Assembly (NCBI RefSeq): GCF_014904705.1 | Contig: NZ_JACZCQ010000001.1 | Span: forward strand, 558,001 to 622,000 | DNA length: 64,000 nt | DNA from: Nisaea sediminum | GTDB lineage: Bacteria; Pseudomonadota; Alphaproteobacteria; Thalassobaculales; Thalassobaculaceae | Direction: 5' to 3' | Part shown: positions 17,195-27,106 of the stretch, piece after piece | Position numbering within the stretch: the first letter of the stretch is position 1 | Layout of the letters: each line of letters begins with the position of its first letter | Program-made: the position numbers and the translations under genes | Notes under the pieces: generated by a model | What the model was told of the DNA's origin: nothing | Database searches by the model: none | Seen by the model: only the letters and a program-made list of their open reading frames with translations

Positions 17195-17947
17195 ATGACG
17201 GCGATCGAACAAGTTCAGGAGCCGGCGGCTCCCAGGTATAAACGGGTTCTGTTGAAAATCTCGGGCGAGGCCCTGATGGGCGACAGGTCCTACGGCCTCG
17301 ACCCGGACATGGTCTCCCAGGTTGCACATGAGATCAAATCCGTGTGGGACCTGGGTGGCGAGGTCTGCGTCGTCATCGGCGGCGGGAATATCTTCCGCGG
17401 CGTGTCCGCCGCCGCCAAGGGCATGGAGCGGGCCACCGCCGACTATATGGGCATGCTGGCGACGGTGATGAACGCGCTCGCCATGCAGAGCGGGCTCGAA
17501 TCCATCGGCGTCCCGACCCGCGTGCTGTCCGCTCTCCCGATCTCGGCCGTTGCCGAGCCCTATATCCGCCGCCGCGCCATGCGGCACATGGAGAAGCGCC
17601 GGGTTGTGGTATTCGCCGCCGGGACCGGCAATCCGTTCTTCACCACCGATACCGCCGCCGCGCTGCGCGCCTCCGAGATGGGCTGCGACGCGATGCTGAA
17701 GGCCACCAAGGTCGACGGAGTCTACGATGCCGATCCGGCCGTGGAGAAGAACGCGGTCCGCTACGACCATCTGACCTATATGGACGTGCTTTCCCGCGAC
17801 CTCCGGGTGATGGATGCCTCGGCCATCTCTCTTGCCCGGGAGAACGGCATTCCGATCCTTGTCTTCTCGATACAGAATGTGGGAGCCTTCGCGGACGTCA
17901 TCCGCGGACGCGGTACCTTCACAATCATAAGCGAAAAGGCCGACTAA
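17195..17947 (+). CDS. pyrH: UMP kinase
   Basis: This amino-acid-kinase-fold enzyme phosphorylates UMP to UDP for nucleic acid and nucleotide-sugar synthesis. Landmarks in the 250 residues are [13 protein letters not shown], the glycine-rich [48 protein letters not shown] and [11 protein letters not shown]. The start is ATG 17195 with GAGGGAGCACGAA upstream. It lies 2 bp from frr. Confidence 0.98.
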   Translation: MTAIEQVQEPAAPRYKRVLLKISGEALMGDRSYGLDPDMVSQVAHEIKSVWDLGGEVCVVIGGGNIFRGVSAAAKGMERATADYMGMLATVMNALAMQSGLESIGVPTRVLSALPISAVAEPYIRRRAMRHMEKRRVVVFAAGTGNPFFTTDTAAALRASEMGCDAMLKATKVDGVYDADPAVEKNAVRYDHLTYMDVLSRDLRVMDASAISLARENGIPILVFSIQNVGAFADVIRGRGTFTIISEKAD

Positions 17948-17949
17948 CA

Positions 17950-18510
17950 ATGTCTGAAGGACCCGATCTCGACGATCTCACGCGCCGCATGGAAGGCGCT
18001 CTGACCGCCCTTGAAAAGGAGTTCCAGGGCCTGCGGACCGGCCGTGCGTCGGTGAACCTGCTCGAGCCGATCATGGTCGACGCCTATGGCGCGAAGATGC
18101 CGATCAATCAGGTTGGCACGGTCGGCGTTCCGGAACCGCGCATGCTCACCGTCCAGGTCTGGGACAAGTCCATGACCAAGGCGGTGGAGAAGGCGATCCG
18201 GGAATCCGATCTCGGGCTGAACCCGCAGGTCGACGGCCAGCTGCTGCGCATCCCGCTGCCGGACCTCTCCGAGGAACGTCGCGGCGAGCTGGCGAAGGTC
18301 GCGGCGAAATACGCCGAGTCGGCCCGCATCGCAGTGCGCAACGTGCGCCGCGACGGCATGGACAGCCTTAAAAAGGCCGAAAAGGACGGTGATCTTTCCC
18401 AGGACGAGAAGCACCTCTACGAAGAGGAAGTGCAGGAGATGACCGACAAGTTCGTTTCCCGCATCGACGAGGCGCTGAGCGTCAAGGAAAAGGAGATCAT
18501 GCAGGTCTGA
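17950..18510 (+). CDS. frr: Ribosome recycling factor
   Basis: This 186-residue factor splits post-termination ribosomes together with EF-G. ATG 17950 gives [21 protein letters not shown], a normal N-terminus. Signature segments are [62 protein letters not shown] and [14 protein letters not shown]. It sits between pyrH (2-bp gap) and uppS (3-bp gap). Confidence 0.98.
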   Translation: MSEGPDLDDLTRRMEGALTALEKEFQGLRTGRASVNLLEPIMVDAYGAKMPINQVGTVGVPEPRMLTVQVWDKSMTKAVEKAIRESDLGLNPQVDGQLLRIPLPDLSEERRGELAKVAAKYAESARIAVRNVRRDGMDSLKKAEKDGDLSQDEKHLYEEEVQEMTDKFVSRIDEALSVKEKEIMQV

Positions 18511-18513
18511 CCG

Positions 18514-19245
18514 ATGGCGGAATCCGACGCACGAGAACAAAAAAAACATCCGCGTCATGTCGCCATTATCATGGACGGCAACGGGCGCTGGGCCAGCGCA
18601 CGCGGTTTGCCGCGGACGGTCGGCCATCAGCGCGGAGCGGAAGCGGTCCGGCGCGCGGTCGAGGCGTCCCTGGAACTGGGGATCGGCTACCTGACTCTGT
18701 TCGGCTTTTCCTCGGAAAACTGGAAACGGCCGAAAACCGAAGTGCTCGACCTGATGGGGCTCCTGCGCCGCTATCTGAAGAGCGAGATTGCAGAGTTGCA
18801 CGAGAAGGGCGTCCGGTTCCGGGTGATCGGCGACCGCGCGCGTCTCGACAGTGACATCGTCTCCCTGATCGAGCAGGCCGAGCGCCTGACCGGCGGCAAT
18901 CGCGCTTTGGTGCTCACCATCGCGCTCAGCTACGGGGGGCGGGACGAGATCGCTGGCGTGGCCCGCCGCCTGGCGACCATGGTTGCCGAGGGTGCGCTCC
19001 GACCGGAGCAGATCAACGAGCAGGTCTTCGCGGAAAACCTCGAAACAGCCGACATCCCCGATCCCGACCTCCTGATCAGGACCAGCGGCGAGAAGCGCAT
19101 CTCGAACTTCATGCTGTGGCAGTGCGCCTATTCCGAATACGTCTTCCTGCCGACTCTCTGGCCGGATTTCGGCAAGGACCAGCTTATCGAGGCGATCGAC
19201 GAATTCTGCCAGCGGGACCGGCGCTTCGGCGCGGCCGTCGGCTGA
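18514..19245 (+). CDS. uppS: Isoprenyl (di-trans,poly-cis-undecaprenyl) diphosphate synthase
   Basis: This enzyme makes undecaprenyl diphosphate, the carrier lipid for peptidoglycan and O-antigen. The 243 residues carry HVAIIMDGNGRWASARGLPR with the catalytic Asp, GHQRGAEAVRRAV, LTLFGFSSENWKRP and RTSGEKRISNFMLWQCAYSEYVF. The last segment is the substrate-binding C-terminal motif. It is encoded tightly between frr and cdsA. Confidence 0.97.
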   Translation: MAESDAREQKKHPRHVAIIMDGNGRWASARGLPRTVGHQRGAEAVRRAVEASLELGIGYLTLFGFSSENWKRPKTEVLDLMGLLRRYLKSEIAELHEKGVRFRVIGDRARLDSDIVSLIEQAERLTGGNRALVLTIALSYGGRDEIAGVARRLATMVAEGALRPEQINEQVFAENLETADIPDPDLLIRTSGEKRISNFMLWQCAYSEYVFLPTLWPDFGKDQLIEAIDEFCQRDRRFGAAVG

Positions 19246-19251
19246 CCCGGA

Positions 19252-20142
19252 ATGCCGGCCCGGGACAACGGCGCGGCAAGCCACGATGCCGGACGGAAGC
19301 CCGATCCGGGGGCGGCTCCGGCAATCCGGTCCCGTGAGCTTCTGCTGAGAATTCTCTCCTCCGCCGTCATCCTGCCGCCCGTCATTCTGCTGTTCTGGGT
19401 CGGAGGGCCTTATTTCTTGGCGCTGGTGACCGTCGTTGCGGCTGTGATGGCCTGGGAGTGGGCAAATCTCGTCGCGCCGCGCTGTCCCGCGAGCCTGCGC
19501 CGCCTGGCCGGATTGATCGGCGCGCTCATGGTGCTCGCGGCGTCGCTGGCTTTCGAGAAGCCGGCAGCACTGGTCTTGCTGGTCGCGCTTCCGCTCGCTT
19601 TCGCACTGGCTGTCCGAATCGGCTCCGGCGACTGGGGGCCTCAGCTTCTGCCGGGTCTGTTTCTCGCGCTCTGTCCGGCGATTGCGATCCACTGGATCCG
19701 GGAAATGCCGGAACTCGGCCTCGAAACCGCGCTCTGGCTCGCCTTCTCCGTGGTCGTGACCGATGTTGCCGCTTATGGCGCCGGACGGACCGTCGGCGGG
19801 CCGAAACTGTGGGCGCGTGTCAGTCCCAGCAAGACCTGGGCGGGGCTGGTCGGCGGTATGGCAGGCAGTGCCTGTCTTGGAGCGGTTCTCGGCACTATTG
19901 TCGAAGCGGCAGATCCTGCGCTGCTCGCCGGTGTCGGGGCGGTGATCGCAATTGTGGCGCAGGCGGGCGATTTTGCGGAATCCGCGGTGAAGCGCGCCTT
20001 CGGGGCGAAGGATTCCGGGCGACTGATACCGGGACATGGCGGCATTCTCGACAGGGTGGACGGGCAGATCGCGGTTCTGCCCCTGGCGGCGGCATTGATG
20101 CTGCTCTCCGGCAAGAGCATGCTGCTCTGGTCATGGCCGTGA
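19252..20142 (+). CDS. cdsA: Phosphatidate cytidylyltransferase
   Basis: This integral membrane enzyme makes CDP-diacylglycerol for phospholipid synthesis. The 296 residues have a charged N-terminus, then about seven or eight hydrophobic segments, and the CDS signature near the C-terminus (SPSKTWAGLVGG, then KRAFGAKDSGRLIPGHGGILDRVD). The gene lies 6 bp after uppS and its end overlaps the start of dxr. Confidence 0.95.
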   Translation: MPARDNGAASHDAGRKPDPGAAPAIRSRELLLRILSSAVILPPVILLFWVGGPYFLALVTVVAAVMAWEWANLVAPRCPASLRRLAGLIGALMVLAASLAFEKPAALVLLVALPLAFALAVRIGSGDWGPQLLPGLFLALCPAIAIHWIREMPELGLETALWLAFSVVVTDVAAYGAGRTVGGPKLWARVSPSKTWAGLVGGMAGSACLGAVLGTIVEAADPALLAGVGAVIAIVAQAGDFAESAVKRAFGAKDSGRLIPGHGGILDRVDGQIAVLPLAAALMLLSGKSMLLWSWP

Positions 20143-21398
20143 ACGCGAAACTGCAATCGGCAGACGAAATGCAAGACTCTGACAGGAAGTCGGTTTCTAT
20201 TTTGGGCGCGACCGGATCGGTCGGCGGCAGCACCGTCGATCTGCTTCTGGCGAACCCGGAGCGGTTCTCGGTCGAGGCGCTGACCGGCGGACGCAATGTG
20301 GCGCGGCTTGCCGAGCTTGCCCGAGCCTTGCGCCCGGAGTTCGTCGCCATTGCCGACCCGTCCTGTTACGGCGCGCTGAAAGAGGCCCTGTCCGGCAGCG
20401 GGATCGAGGTTGCGGCGGGCGACAAGGCGGTCTGCGAGGCCGCGGCCCGCCCGGCGGACTGGGTGATGGCGGCGATCGTCGGTTGTGCCGGGCTGTTGCC
20501 GACGCTGACGGCGGTGCGCCGCGGTGCCACGGTGGCACTCGCCAACAAGGAATGCCTCGTTTCAGCGGGCGACATCATGATGCGCGAGGTCGCGGCCGCA
20601 GGGGCGACGCTGCTGCCGGTGGATTCCGAGCACAACGCGATCTTTCAGGTCTTCGAGCAGGACCGGCGGGAAGCGATCGAAAAGATCGTCCTGACCGCGT
20701 CCGGCGGGCCTTTCCGTGAGGCGTCGCTCGTGGAAATGGCAAATAAATCCCCCGCCGAGGCGGTCGCGCATCCGCGATGGGATATGGGGGCCAAGATTTC
20801 GGTCGATTCTGCGACCATGATGAACAAGGGGCTGGAAGTGATCGAGGCGGCGCATCTCTTCGCGTTGCCGGAGGACCGTATCGACGTTCTGGTGCATCCG
20901 GAATCGATCATTCACAGCCTTGTCGCCTACCGGGACGGGTCGGTGCTGGCGCAGCTCGGCACGCCGGACATGCGGACGCCGATCTCTTATGCGCTGGCCT
21001 GGCCCGACCGCATGCCGACCAATGTCCGCCCGCTCGATCTCTCGGAAATCGCGACGCTGACCTTTTCCGCGCCTGACATGGCACGGTTCCCGGCGCTTGC
21101 CCTGGCGCGGGCGGCGCTTCGGTCAGGCGGCGCTATGCCGGCCGTCCTCAATGCGGGTAACGAGATTGCCGTCGAGGGATTCCTCTCGGGCAAACTCGGA
21201 TTTACCGGCATTGCCGAGCTCGTCGAGGAGGTGATGGAGGCAGTCGATCCGGCCGCTCCGGATACGATCGACGACGTGATCGGGCTCGATCGCGAGATCC
21301 GGGCTGAAGCGTCCAGGCGCCTCGATCGACGCGTCTCGTCCGGCGCGCGCCTACCGGATGCTGACAGCGCCATTGAGATCGGTGCCGGTCGTCTCTAA
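20133..21398 (+). CDS. dxr: 1-deoxy-D-xylulose-5-phosphate reductoisomerase
   Basis: This is the second enzyme of the MEP isoprenoid pathway, converting DXP to MEP with NADPH. The N-terminal NADPH motif is SILGATGSVGGSTVDLL. Further landmarks are VALANKECLVSAGDIMM, LLPVDSEHNAIFQ with the metal-binding Asp and Glu, LTASGGPFRE, the GAKISVDSATMMNKGLEVIEAAHLF segment and VHPESIIHSLV. The start is uncertain: ATG 20133 (421 residues) overlaps cdsA by 10 bp, GTG 20139 forms a GTGA overlap, and ATG 20169 gives 409 residues. Confidence 0.96.
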   Translation: MAVNAKLQSADEMQDSDRKSVSILGATGSVGGSTVDLLLANPERFSVEALTGGRNVARLAELARALRPEFVAIADPSCYGALKEALSGSGIEVAAGDKAVCEAAARPADWVMAAIVGCAGLLPTLTAVRRGATVALANKECLVSAGDIMMREVAAAGATLLPVDSEHNAIFQVFEQDRREAIEKIVLTASGGPFREASLVEMANKSPAEAVAHPRWDMGAKISVDSATMMNKGLEVIEAAHLFALPEDRIDVLVHPESIIHSLVAYRDGSVLAQLGTPDMRTPISYALAWPDRMPTNVRPLDLSEIATLTFSAPDMARFPALALARAALRSGGAMPAVLNAGNEIAVEGFLSGKLGFTGIAELVEEVMEAVDPAAPDTIDDVIGLDREIRAEASRRLDRRVSSGARLPDADSAIEIGAGRL

Positions 21399-21440
21399 AT
21401 AGTACCAACATCCACGAAAACTCCGAAGGTCGTGTCCATC

Positions 21441-22574
21441 ATGGAATTCCTGTCCGGTTTCGCCGGGAGCCTCATCCCGTTTCTGCTGATCCTGACCGTG
21501 CTCGTTTTCGTTCACGAGCTCGGGCATTACTGGGTCGCGCGGCGGACCGGCGTCCGGGTCGAGGTGTTCTCGATCGGTTTCGGACCCGAAATCTTCGGTT
21601 TCGACGACAAGCACGGAACCCGCTGGAAGTTCTCCGCGATCCCGCTCGGCGGCTATGTGAAGATGTTCGGCGATGCCGATCCCGCCAGTGCGACCTCGGA
21701 GGGGCTGGCGGAAATGACGCCGGAAGAGAAGGCGGTCTCGTTCCACTACAAGTCGGTCGCGCAGCGGACTGCCATCGTCGCAGCAGGTCCCGCCGCGAAC
21801 TTCCTCTTCGCCATCATCCTGCTCACCGGCATGTTCATGGTCGTCGGCCAGCGCTACGCGCCGGCGACGATCGACGAGGTGATGGCCGGGAGCGCCGCCG
21901 CCGAAGCGGGGCTGGTCGCCGGCGACCGTGTGCTCGAGGTCGATGGCGCCGAAGTAACCCGTTTTGCCGACCTGCAGATGGTTGTGCGGGAGAATCCGGG
22001 AAGGGCGCTGCCGATGCGCGTGCAACGCGGCGATGCTGAACTGACCTTTTCCGTCACGCCGAAAGAGGTCGTGACCGAGGACAATTTCGGCAACGTCCTG
22101 CGCTTCGGCCAGCTCGGCGTGAAAAGCCACAATGTCGAATTCGTCAAGCACGGCCCGGCCGCGGCACTCTGGAACGCGACCCTCGAGACTTACAATCTGA
22201 CAGCGCAGACGTTGCGCGCGGTCGGCCAGATGATCACAGGTGCGCGTGGTACGGAGGAACTCGGCGGTCCGATCAAGATCGCGCAGATGTCCGGCGACGT
22301 CGTGCAAATCGGCTGGGCGATGACCTTCTGGTTCATGGCGGTGCTGTCGGTCAATCTGGGCCTGATCAACCTGTTCCCGATTCCGGTTCTCGACGGCGGC
22401 CATCTTGTCTTCTACGCGGCTGAAGCGATTCGAGGAAAGCCGCTGAACGAGCGCTTCCGCGAATATGCGTCCGTCGCCGGTCTCTCGCTGGTGATCGCGC
22501 TGATGGTTTTCGTAACCTGGAACGACATCGTGAACCATCCGCTCGTGCAGAGAATTGGCGATATTTTCGGTTGA
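21441..22574 (+). CDS. rseP: RIP zinc metalloprotease RseP
   Basis: This site-2 intramembrane protease cleaves anti-sigma factors and signal peptide remnants. The zinc motif is HELGH at residues 25-29 of the first membrane segment. It is followed by the family pattern VEVFSIGFGPEIFGF, the PLGGYVKMFGD segment, one PDZ domain (about 120-200) and the third zinc ligand in NLFPIPVLDGGH. ATG 21441 is preferred to GTG 21432 because AAGG at 21426-21429 sits only two bases before the GTG. The gene is between dxr and bamA, the usual place. Confidence 0.96.
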   Translation: MEFLSGFAGSLIPFLLILTVLVFVHELGHYWVARRTGVRVEVFSIGFGPEIFGFDDKHGTRWKFSAIPLGGYVKMFGDADPASATSEGLAEMTPEEKAVSFHYKSVAQRTAIVAAGPAANFLFAIILLTGMFMVVGQRYAPATIDEVMAGSAAAEAGLVAGDRVLEVDGAEVTRFADLQMVVRENPGRALPMRVQRGDAELTFSVTPKEVVTEDNFGNVLRFGQLGVKSHNVEFVKHGPAAALWNATLETYNLTAQTLRAVGQMITGARGTEELGGPIKIAQMSGDVVQIGWAMTFWFMAVLSVNLGLINLFPIPVLDGGHLVFYAAEAIRGKPLNERFREYASVAGLSLVIALMVFVTWNDIVNHPLVQRIGDIFG

Positions 22575-22700
22575 GCCGGGGCGGGTCCGGCACCATGCGG
22601 GGGACGATTTCGAATTTTCAACGGAATCACCGGTTTAATGCGTGTTCCATCCCGTCTATAGTCCGCCCCCAAGGTGACCTTCACAGGGTTATAAGAATTG

Positions 22701-25019
22701 ATGGCGGAGTTTGACGTGTCGGCACGACTGGCGCTTGCCCGTTTGTTTGTTGCCATTGCGGTCGTTGCGGCGTGTTTCCTGGGGACTCCGTTGCTGCCCG
22801 GCGGCATCTCACCGGCCGTGGCGCAGACCATGCAGGTCGACGAGATCGAGGTGGTCGGAACCCAGCGCGTGGATCCGGAGACGGTCCGGTCCTACATGTC
22901 GGTGAAGGTCGGCGATAGCGTGGACGCGGCGATGCTCGACCGCTCCCTCAAATCGCTCTTCGGAACAGGCCTGTTCGCCGATGTCAGCATCCGGCCGGAA
23001 GGACGCCGTCTGATCGTCACCGTGGTCGAGAACCCGGTGATCAACCGCATCGCCTTCGAAGGCAACAAGCGGATCAAGGACGAGGAACTGGAGCGCGAAG
23101 TGGAGCTGCGGCCGCGGCGGGTCTTCACCCGCACCCGCGTCCAGCAGGACGTCCAGCGCATTCTGAACGTCTACCGTCTCAGCGGGCGTTTCGCTGCCAC
23201 CGTCGAGCCGAAGGTGATCCAGCTCGAGCAGAACCGGGTCGATCTCGTGTTCGAGATCGACGAGGGGCCGTTGACTCGTATCCGCTCGATTTCGTTCATC
23301 GGCAACAAGGAGTTCAGCGACTCGAAGCTGCGCGACAAGATCCAGACCAAGGAATACGCCTTCTGGCGGATTCTCACCACGACCGACACCTATGACCCGG
23401 ACCGGCTGAGTTTCGACCGGGAATTGCTTCGGCGCTTTTACCTCAGCGAGGGCTATGCGGATTTCAAGGTCGTCAACGCTGTTGCGGAGCTGACGCCGGA
23501 TCAGAAGGATTTCGTCGTCACCTTCACACTTGAGGAAGGCGAGCAATACACCTTCGGCGACATCGATTTCGATATCCGGCTGAAAGGCATCGAGGCGGAA
23601 GCGCTGCGGCCGCTGATCCAGACCATCCCGGGCGAGACCTACGACGCCGATCTGGTTGACGAGTCCGTCGACCAGATCACCGATTATCTCGGGACCCTCG
23701 GTTTCGCCTTCGTCGATGTGCGCCCGCAACCGACCCAGGACCGCCAGGGCCGAACCGTCGGCATCACCTATTTTGTCGGCGAGGGACCGAAGGTATTCGT
23801 CGAGCGCATCAATATCGAGGGCAACGTCCGGACCCTGGACCGGGTGATCCGGCGCGAGTTCCAGCTCGCGGAAGGCGACGCCTTCAACACCTCGAAGATG
23901 CGCCGATCGAACCGCAGGATCCGTAATCTCGGATTCTTCAAGAAGGTCGAGGTGACCAACCGGGAAGGCTCACAGCCGGACCGGACCGTCATCACAGCGA
24001 ATGTCGAGGAGCAGTCGACCGGGGAGATTTCCTTCGGTATCGGCTTCTCCACGGTGGACAGCATCATCGGCGATATCGGCATCCGCGAGCGCAACCTGCT
24101 CGGCCGCGGGCAGGACCTCCGGCTCAAGTTCTCGGGCTCGGTCAATCGCCAGCAGTTCGACCTCGGCTTTACGGAACCCTATTTCATGGACCGCGACGTT
24201 TCGGCCGGAGTGGATCTGTTCCGCATCATCCGCGACGAAACCGACGACAGTTCCTTCAAGGAGGAAAGCACGGGTATCCGCTTCCGTGCCGGGTATGAGC
24301 TGGCCAACGATCTCCAGCACTCCGTGAACTATCTTCTGAAGACGACGGAAATCCGGGATGTGGAGGACGATGCCTCGCGATTTGTCCGGGACCAGGAAGG
24401 CTCCGAGACCGTCTCGCAGGTGGGGCATGTGCTGTCCTACGATACCCGGGATAACCGGACGGATCCGACGGAAGGCTATTTCGCGAGCATTTCGAACGAT
24501 ATCGCGGGCCTCGGCGGCACGGTCGCCCATCTGCGCACCAACGTTCGCGGCGCCTATTACGTTCCGATCTATGAGGATTATGTTCTCGGGCTGATCGGAG
24601 AGGGCGGCCATATCGTCGGTCTCGGGGACGATGTCGGAATCGCCGAGCGCTATTTCGTCGGAGGCAACAATTTCCGAGGCTTCGCCCGCAATGGTATTGG
24701 TCCGCGAGACTCGACCAGCAGTGATGCATTGGGCGGCAATACTTACTATGTTGGTACAGCCGAGGTTGGATTTCCGCTGGGGCTTCCAGGAGATCTTGGG
24801 ATCAAAGGCTTCGTCTTTACGGACGTCGGATCGCTCTATGGCATCGACGACAGCGGCGCCGAGATTGTCGACAGCTCGAAATTGCGTGCGTCTGTCGGTA
24901 CCGGCATCGCTTGGGCTACGGCTTTCGGCCTGATTCGCATCGATGTCGCACAAGCAGTTTTGAAGGAAGATGTCGATGACACTGAAATCTTTAGGTTCAG
25001 TTTCGGAACGCGCTTCTAG
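22701..25019 (+). CDS. bamA: Outer membrane protein assembly factor BamA
   Basis: This 772-residue outer-membrane protein is the core of the BAM complex that inserts beta-barrel proteins. A signal peptide (about residues 1-43, ending near AVAQT) leads into five POTRA domains (about 45-365, for example IEVVGTQRVDPETVRSYM and RINIEGNVRTLDRVIRREF). The Omp85 barrel ends in a terminal phenylalanine (SFGTRF), the usual BAM recognition signal. The barrel has the VGGNNFRGFARNGIGPRD motif. The last 50 bases overlap the start of the OmpH gene in another frame. Confidence 0.97.
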   Translation: MAEFDVSARLALARLFVAIAVVAACFLGTPLLPGGISPAVAQTMQVDEIEVVGTQRVDPETVRSYMSVKVGDSVDAAMLDRSLKSLFGTGLFADVSIRPEGRRLIVTVVENPVINRIAFEGNKRIKDEELEREVELRPRRVFTRTRVQQDVQRILNVYRLSGRFAATVEPKVIQLEQNRVDLVFEIDEGPLTRIRSISFIGNKEFSDSKLRDKIQTKEYAFWRILTTTDTYDPDRLSFDRELLRRFYLSEGYADFKVVNAVAELTPDQKDFVVTFTLEEGEQYTFGDIDFDIRLKGIEAEALRPLIQTIPGETYDADLVDESVDQITDYLGTLGFAFVDVRPQPTQDRQGRTVGITYFVGEGPKVFVERINIEGNVRTLDRVIRREFQLAEGDAFNTSKMRRSNRRIRNLGFFKKVEVTNREGSQPDRTVITANVEEQSTGEISFGIGFSTVDSIIGDIGIRERNLLGRGQDLRLKFSGSVNRQQFDLGFTEPYFMDRDVSAGVDLFRIIRDETDDSSFKEESTGIRFRAGYELANDLQHSVNYLLKTTEIRDVEDDASRFVRDQEGSETVSQVGHVLSYDTRDNRTDPTEGYFASISNDIAGLGGTVAHLRTNVRGAYYVPIYEDYVLGLIGEGGHIVGLGDDVGIAERYFVGGNNFRGFARNGIGPRDSTSSDALGGNTYYVGTAEVGFPLGLPGDLGIKGFVFTDVGSLYGIDDSGAEIVDSSKLRASVGTGIAWATAFGLIRIDVAQAVLKEDVDDTEIFRFSFGTRF

Positions 25020-25578
25020 GTTACTTGCCGGGATCGGGCTTGCTCTCGTTCTGACGGTTGCGGTCTGCATCGCACCTGCGGTCGCGGTGAACGAGATCGA
25101 GCCGGTTAGCGTCGCCGTGGTCGACGCCCAGCTCGTCATGCGGCAGTCGGACGCCGCGAAGATGATCCGCGAGCAAGTCGAAGCGCGCCGGAAGATCTAC
25201 GAGAAGGAATACCAGCAGCGTGAGGCCGAAGTCCGCGAGGCGGAAAAGGCGCTGCCGCAGCAGCGCGCGATTCTTGCGAACGACGTGTTCCAGGCACGGT
25301 TGCGCGAGCATCAGGAAAAGGTCGCTTCGCTTCAGCGCGACGGGCAGTCGATGAAGCGGCAGCTCGACCAGGCTTTCGGGCGCGCCAACGGCAAGGTGCG
25401 CGAGGCGATGATCGAGATCGTTGCCGAAGTGGCGAAGGAGGCGAATGTCGGCCTGGTCCTGTTCAAGAACCAGATCTTTCTCGGCGACCGGAAGATCGAC
25501 CTGACCGAAGAGGTCATGGTTCGGCTCAACAAGCGCCTGCCGAAGGTCGACGTGACCTTTTCCGAAGCTGCGAACTAG
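24970..25578 (+). CDS. OmpH/Skp family periplasmic chaperone
   Basis: This 202-residue protein has a signal peptide (hydrophobic core LLAGIGLALVLTVAVCIAPAVA) followed by VAVVDAQLVMRQSDAA. A long, strongly charged coiled-coil region (about 65-140) and a C-terminal beta strand segment complete it, the layout of Skp-like chaperones that hold unfolded outer-membrane proteins. It starts inside the end of bamA (50-bp overlap). A second ATG at 24976 would give a 44-bp overlap. Position between bamA and lpxD is conserved in many Proteobacteria. Confidence 0.9.
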   Translation: MSMTLKSLGSVSERASRLLAGIGLALVLTVAVCIAPAVAVNEIEPVSVAVVDAQLVMRQSDAAKMIREQVEARRKIYEKEYQQREAEVREAEKALPQQRAILANDVFQARLREHQEKVASLQRDGQSMKRQLDQAFGRANGKVREAMIEIVAEVAKEANVGLVLFKNQIFLGDRKIDLTEEVMVRLNKRLPKVDVTFSEAAN

Positions 25579-25593
25579 CGCTGGCTGCCGCAC

Positions 25594-26628
25594 ATGCCGG
25601 ACAAGAGATTCTTCAGGAAATCTGGAACCTATTCGATCGCGGAGCTGGCGGAGCGGGTCGGCGGCGAGCTGATCAATTGCCCTAACCCCGGCTATGTGAT
25701 CGAGGATGTGGCCGCGGTCGAGGAGGCCACGGCGGCGGATATCTGTTTCGTCGAGAACCGGCGTTATGTCGGCGCGCTAGAGAGCTCTAAGGCGGCCGTC
25801 TGCCTGCTGCCGCGCAACATCGCGGACCGGGCACCCGAAACGGTCGCGCTGATCGTCAGCGAGCGGCCGCGCCGGGCGTTCGCGAAGATCGCGGCGCTGT
25901 TCTACCCGGAGGAGGAGGAACCCGCCGGCATCGATCCGTCTGCCCATATCGATCCGAGCGCCACCCTCGGCGAGGGGTGCTTCGTCGGACCCGGCGTGAC
26001 GATTGCAGCCGATGCCAAGCTCGGTGCCGGTGTTCGTGTCCGCGCCGGGGCTGCCGTCGGACGCGCCGTCGAGATCGGTGCGGGAACGGTGATCGGCGAG
26101 AATGCGTCGCTCAGTCATTGTTTGGTCGGGGAACGGGTGGTGATCTATCCCGGCGCCCGGATCGGAACCTGTGGCTTCGGCTTCGAGGTCGACGAGACCG
26201 GGCTGATCAAGATGCCGCAACTCGGGCGGGCGATCATCGGGGACGATGTCGAGATCGGCGCGAACAGCTGTATCGACCGCGGAAGCGGGCCCGATACGGT
26301 GGTCGGCCGCGGCACCATGATTGATAATCTCGTGCAGATCGGCCACAACGTACAAATCGGAAAAGGCTGCATAATTTGCGGCCAGGTTGGCGTTGCTGGA
26401 AGCGCTCGGATCGGTAATTACGTGGTGCTGGCCGGACAGGTCGGTGTCGCGGGGCATCTGGAACTCGGGGACGGAGTGCAGGCCGCGGCGATGTCCGGGA
26501 TCAGCAATTCGGTCGACCCGGGCCAGAAAATAGGCGGCGCGCCCGCTGTGCCCATCAACGAATTCCGCCGTCAGGTTGGGGCGTTGAGAGCCTTGGGGCG
26601 ACGCAAGAAAGACCAGGAGAGCAAATGA
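25594..26628 (+). CDS. lpxD: UDP-3-O-(3-hydroxymyristoyl)glucosamine N-acyltransferase
   Basis: This is the third lipid A step, adding the second 3-hydroxyacyl chain. The 344 residues comprise an N-terminal uridine-binding domain (about 1-110) and a left-handed beta helix of hexapeptide repeats. The catalytic histidine region is [31 protein letters not shown] short C-terminal helix ends in [14 protein letters not shown]. It overlaps fabZ by 4 bp. Confidence 0.96.
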   Translation: MPDKRFFRKSGTYSIAELAERVGGELINCPNPGYVIEDVAAVEEATAADICFVENRRYVGALESSKAAVCLLPRNIADRAPETVALIVSERPRRAFAKIAALFYPEEEEPAGIDPSAHIDPSATLGEGCFVGPGVTIAADAKLGAGVRVRAGAAVGRAVEIGAGTVIGENASLSHCLVGERVVIYPGARIGTCGFGFEVDETGLIKMPQLGRAIIGDDVEIGANSCIDRGSGPDTVVGRGTMIDNLVQIGHNVQIGKGCIICGQVGVAGSARIGNYVVLAGQVGVAGHLELGDGVQAAAMSGISNSVDPGQKIGGAPAVPINEFRRQVGALRALGRRKKDQESK

Positions 26629-27101
26629 GCGCCGCAGATTCGGAAACAGAAAACGTCACGCAGACCGATATCGACGTAAACCGGGTGATGGAACTGATTC
26701 CGCACCGCTATCCCTTTCTGATGGTGGACCGGATCGAAGAGATCGAACTCGGCGTCAAGGCGGTCGGCATAAAGAACGTTTCCATCAACGAGAACTTCTT
26801 CCACGGACACTTTCCGGCCCGTCCGGTTTTCCCGGGTGTGCTGATCATCGAGGCGATGGCGCAGACGGCGGGCTGTCTCGTCGTGGCGACGCTCGGTCCG
26901 GATGCGGAAGGCAAGCTGGTCTATTTCATGACCATCGACGATGCCCGCTTCCGCAAGCCTGTGGTGCCGGGCGACCAGATCAAGATTCATGTCGAGAAAG
27001 CGCGCAATCGCGGACCGGTCTGGAAATTCACAGGCGCGGCGAAAGTCGATGGCAACCTCGTCGCGGAGGCCACCTTTTCCGCCATGATCGTGGACAAATA
27101 G
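26625..27101 (+). CDS. fabZ: 3-hydroxyacyl-ACP dehydratase FabZ
   Basis: This 158-residue hot-dog-fold dehydratase serves fatty acid elongation. Key features are [18 protein letters not shown], the catalytic His in [29 protein letters not shown] with its downstream Glu, and [16 protein letters not shown]. Its position between lpxD and lpxA links hydroxyacyl-ACP supply to lipid A synthesis, because both pathways draw on the same pool. Confidence 0.97.
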   Translation: MSAADSETENVTQTDIDVNRVMELIPHRYPFLMVDRIEEIELGVKAVGIKNVSINENFFHGHFPARPVFPGVLIIEAMAQTAGCLVVATLGPDAEGKLVYFMTIDDARFRKPVVPGDQIKIHVEKARNRGPVWKFTGAAKVDGNLVAEATFSAMIVDK

Positions 27102-27106
27102 AGCCG

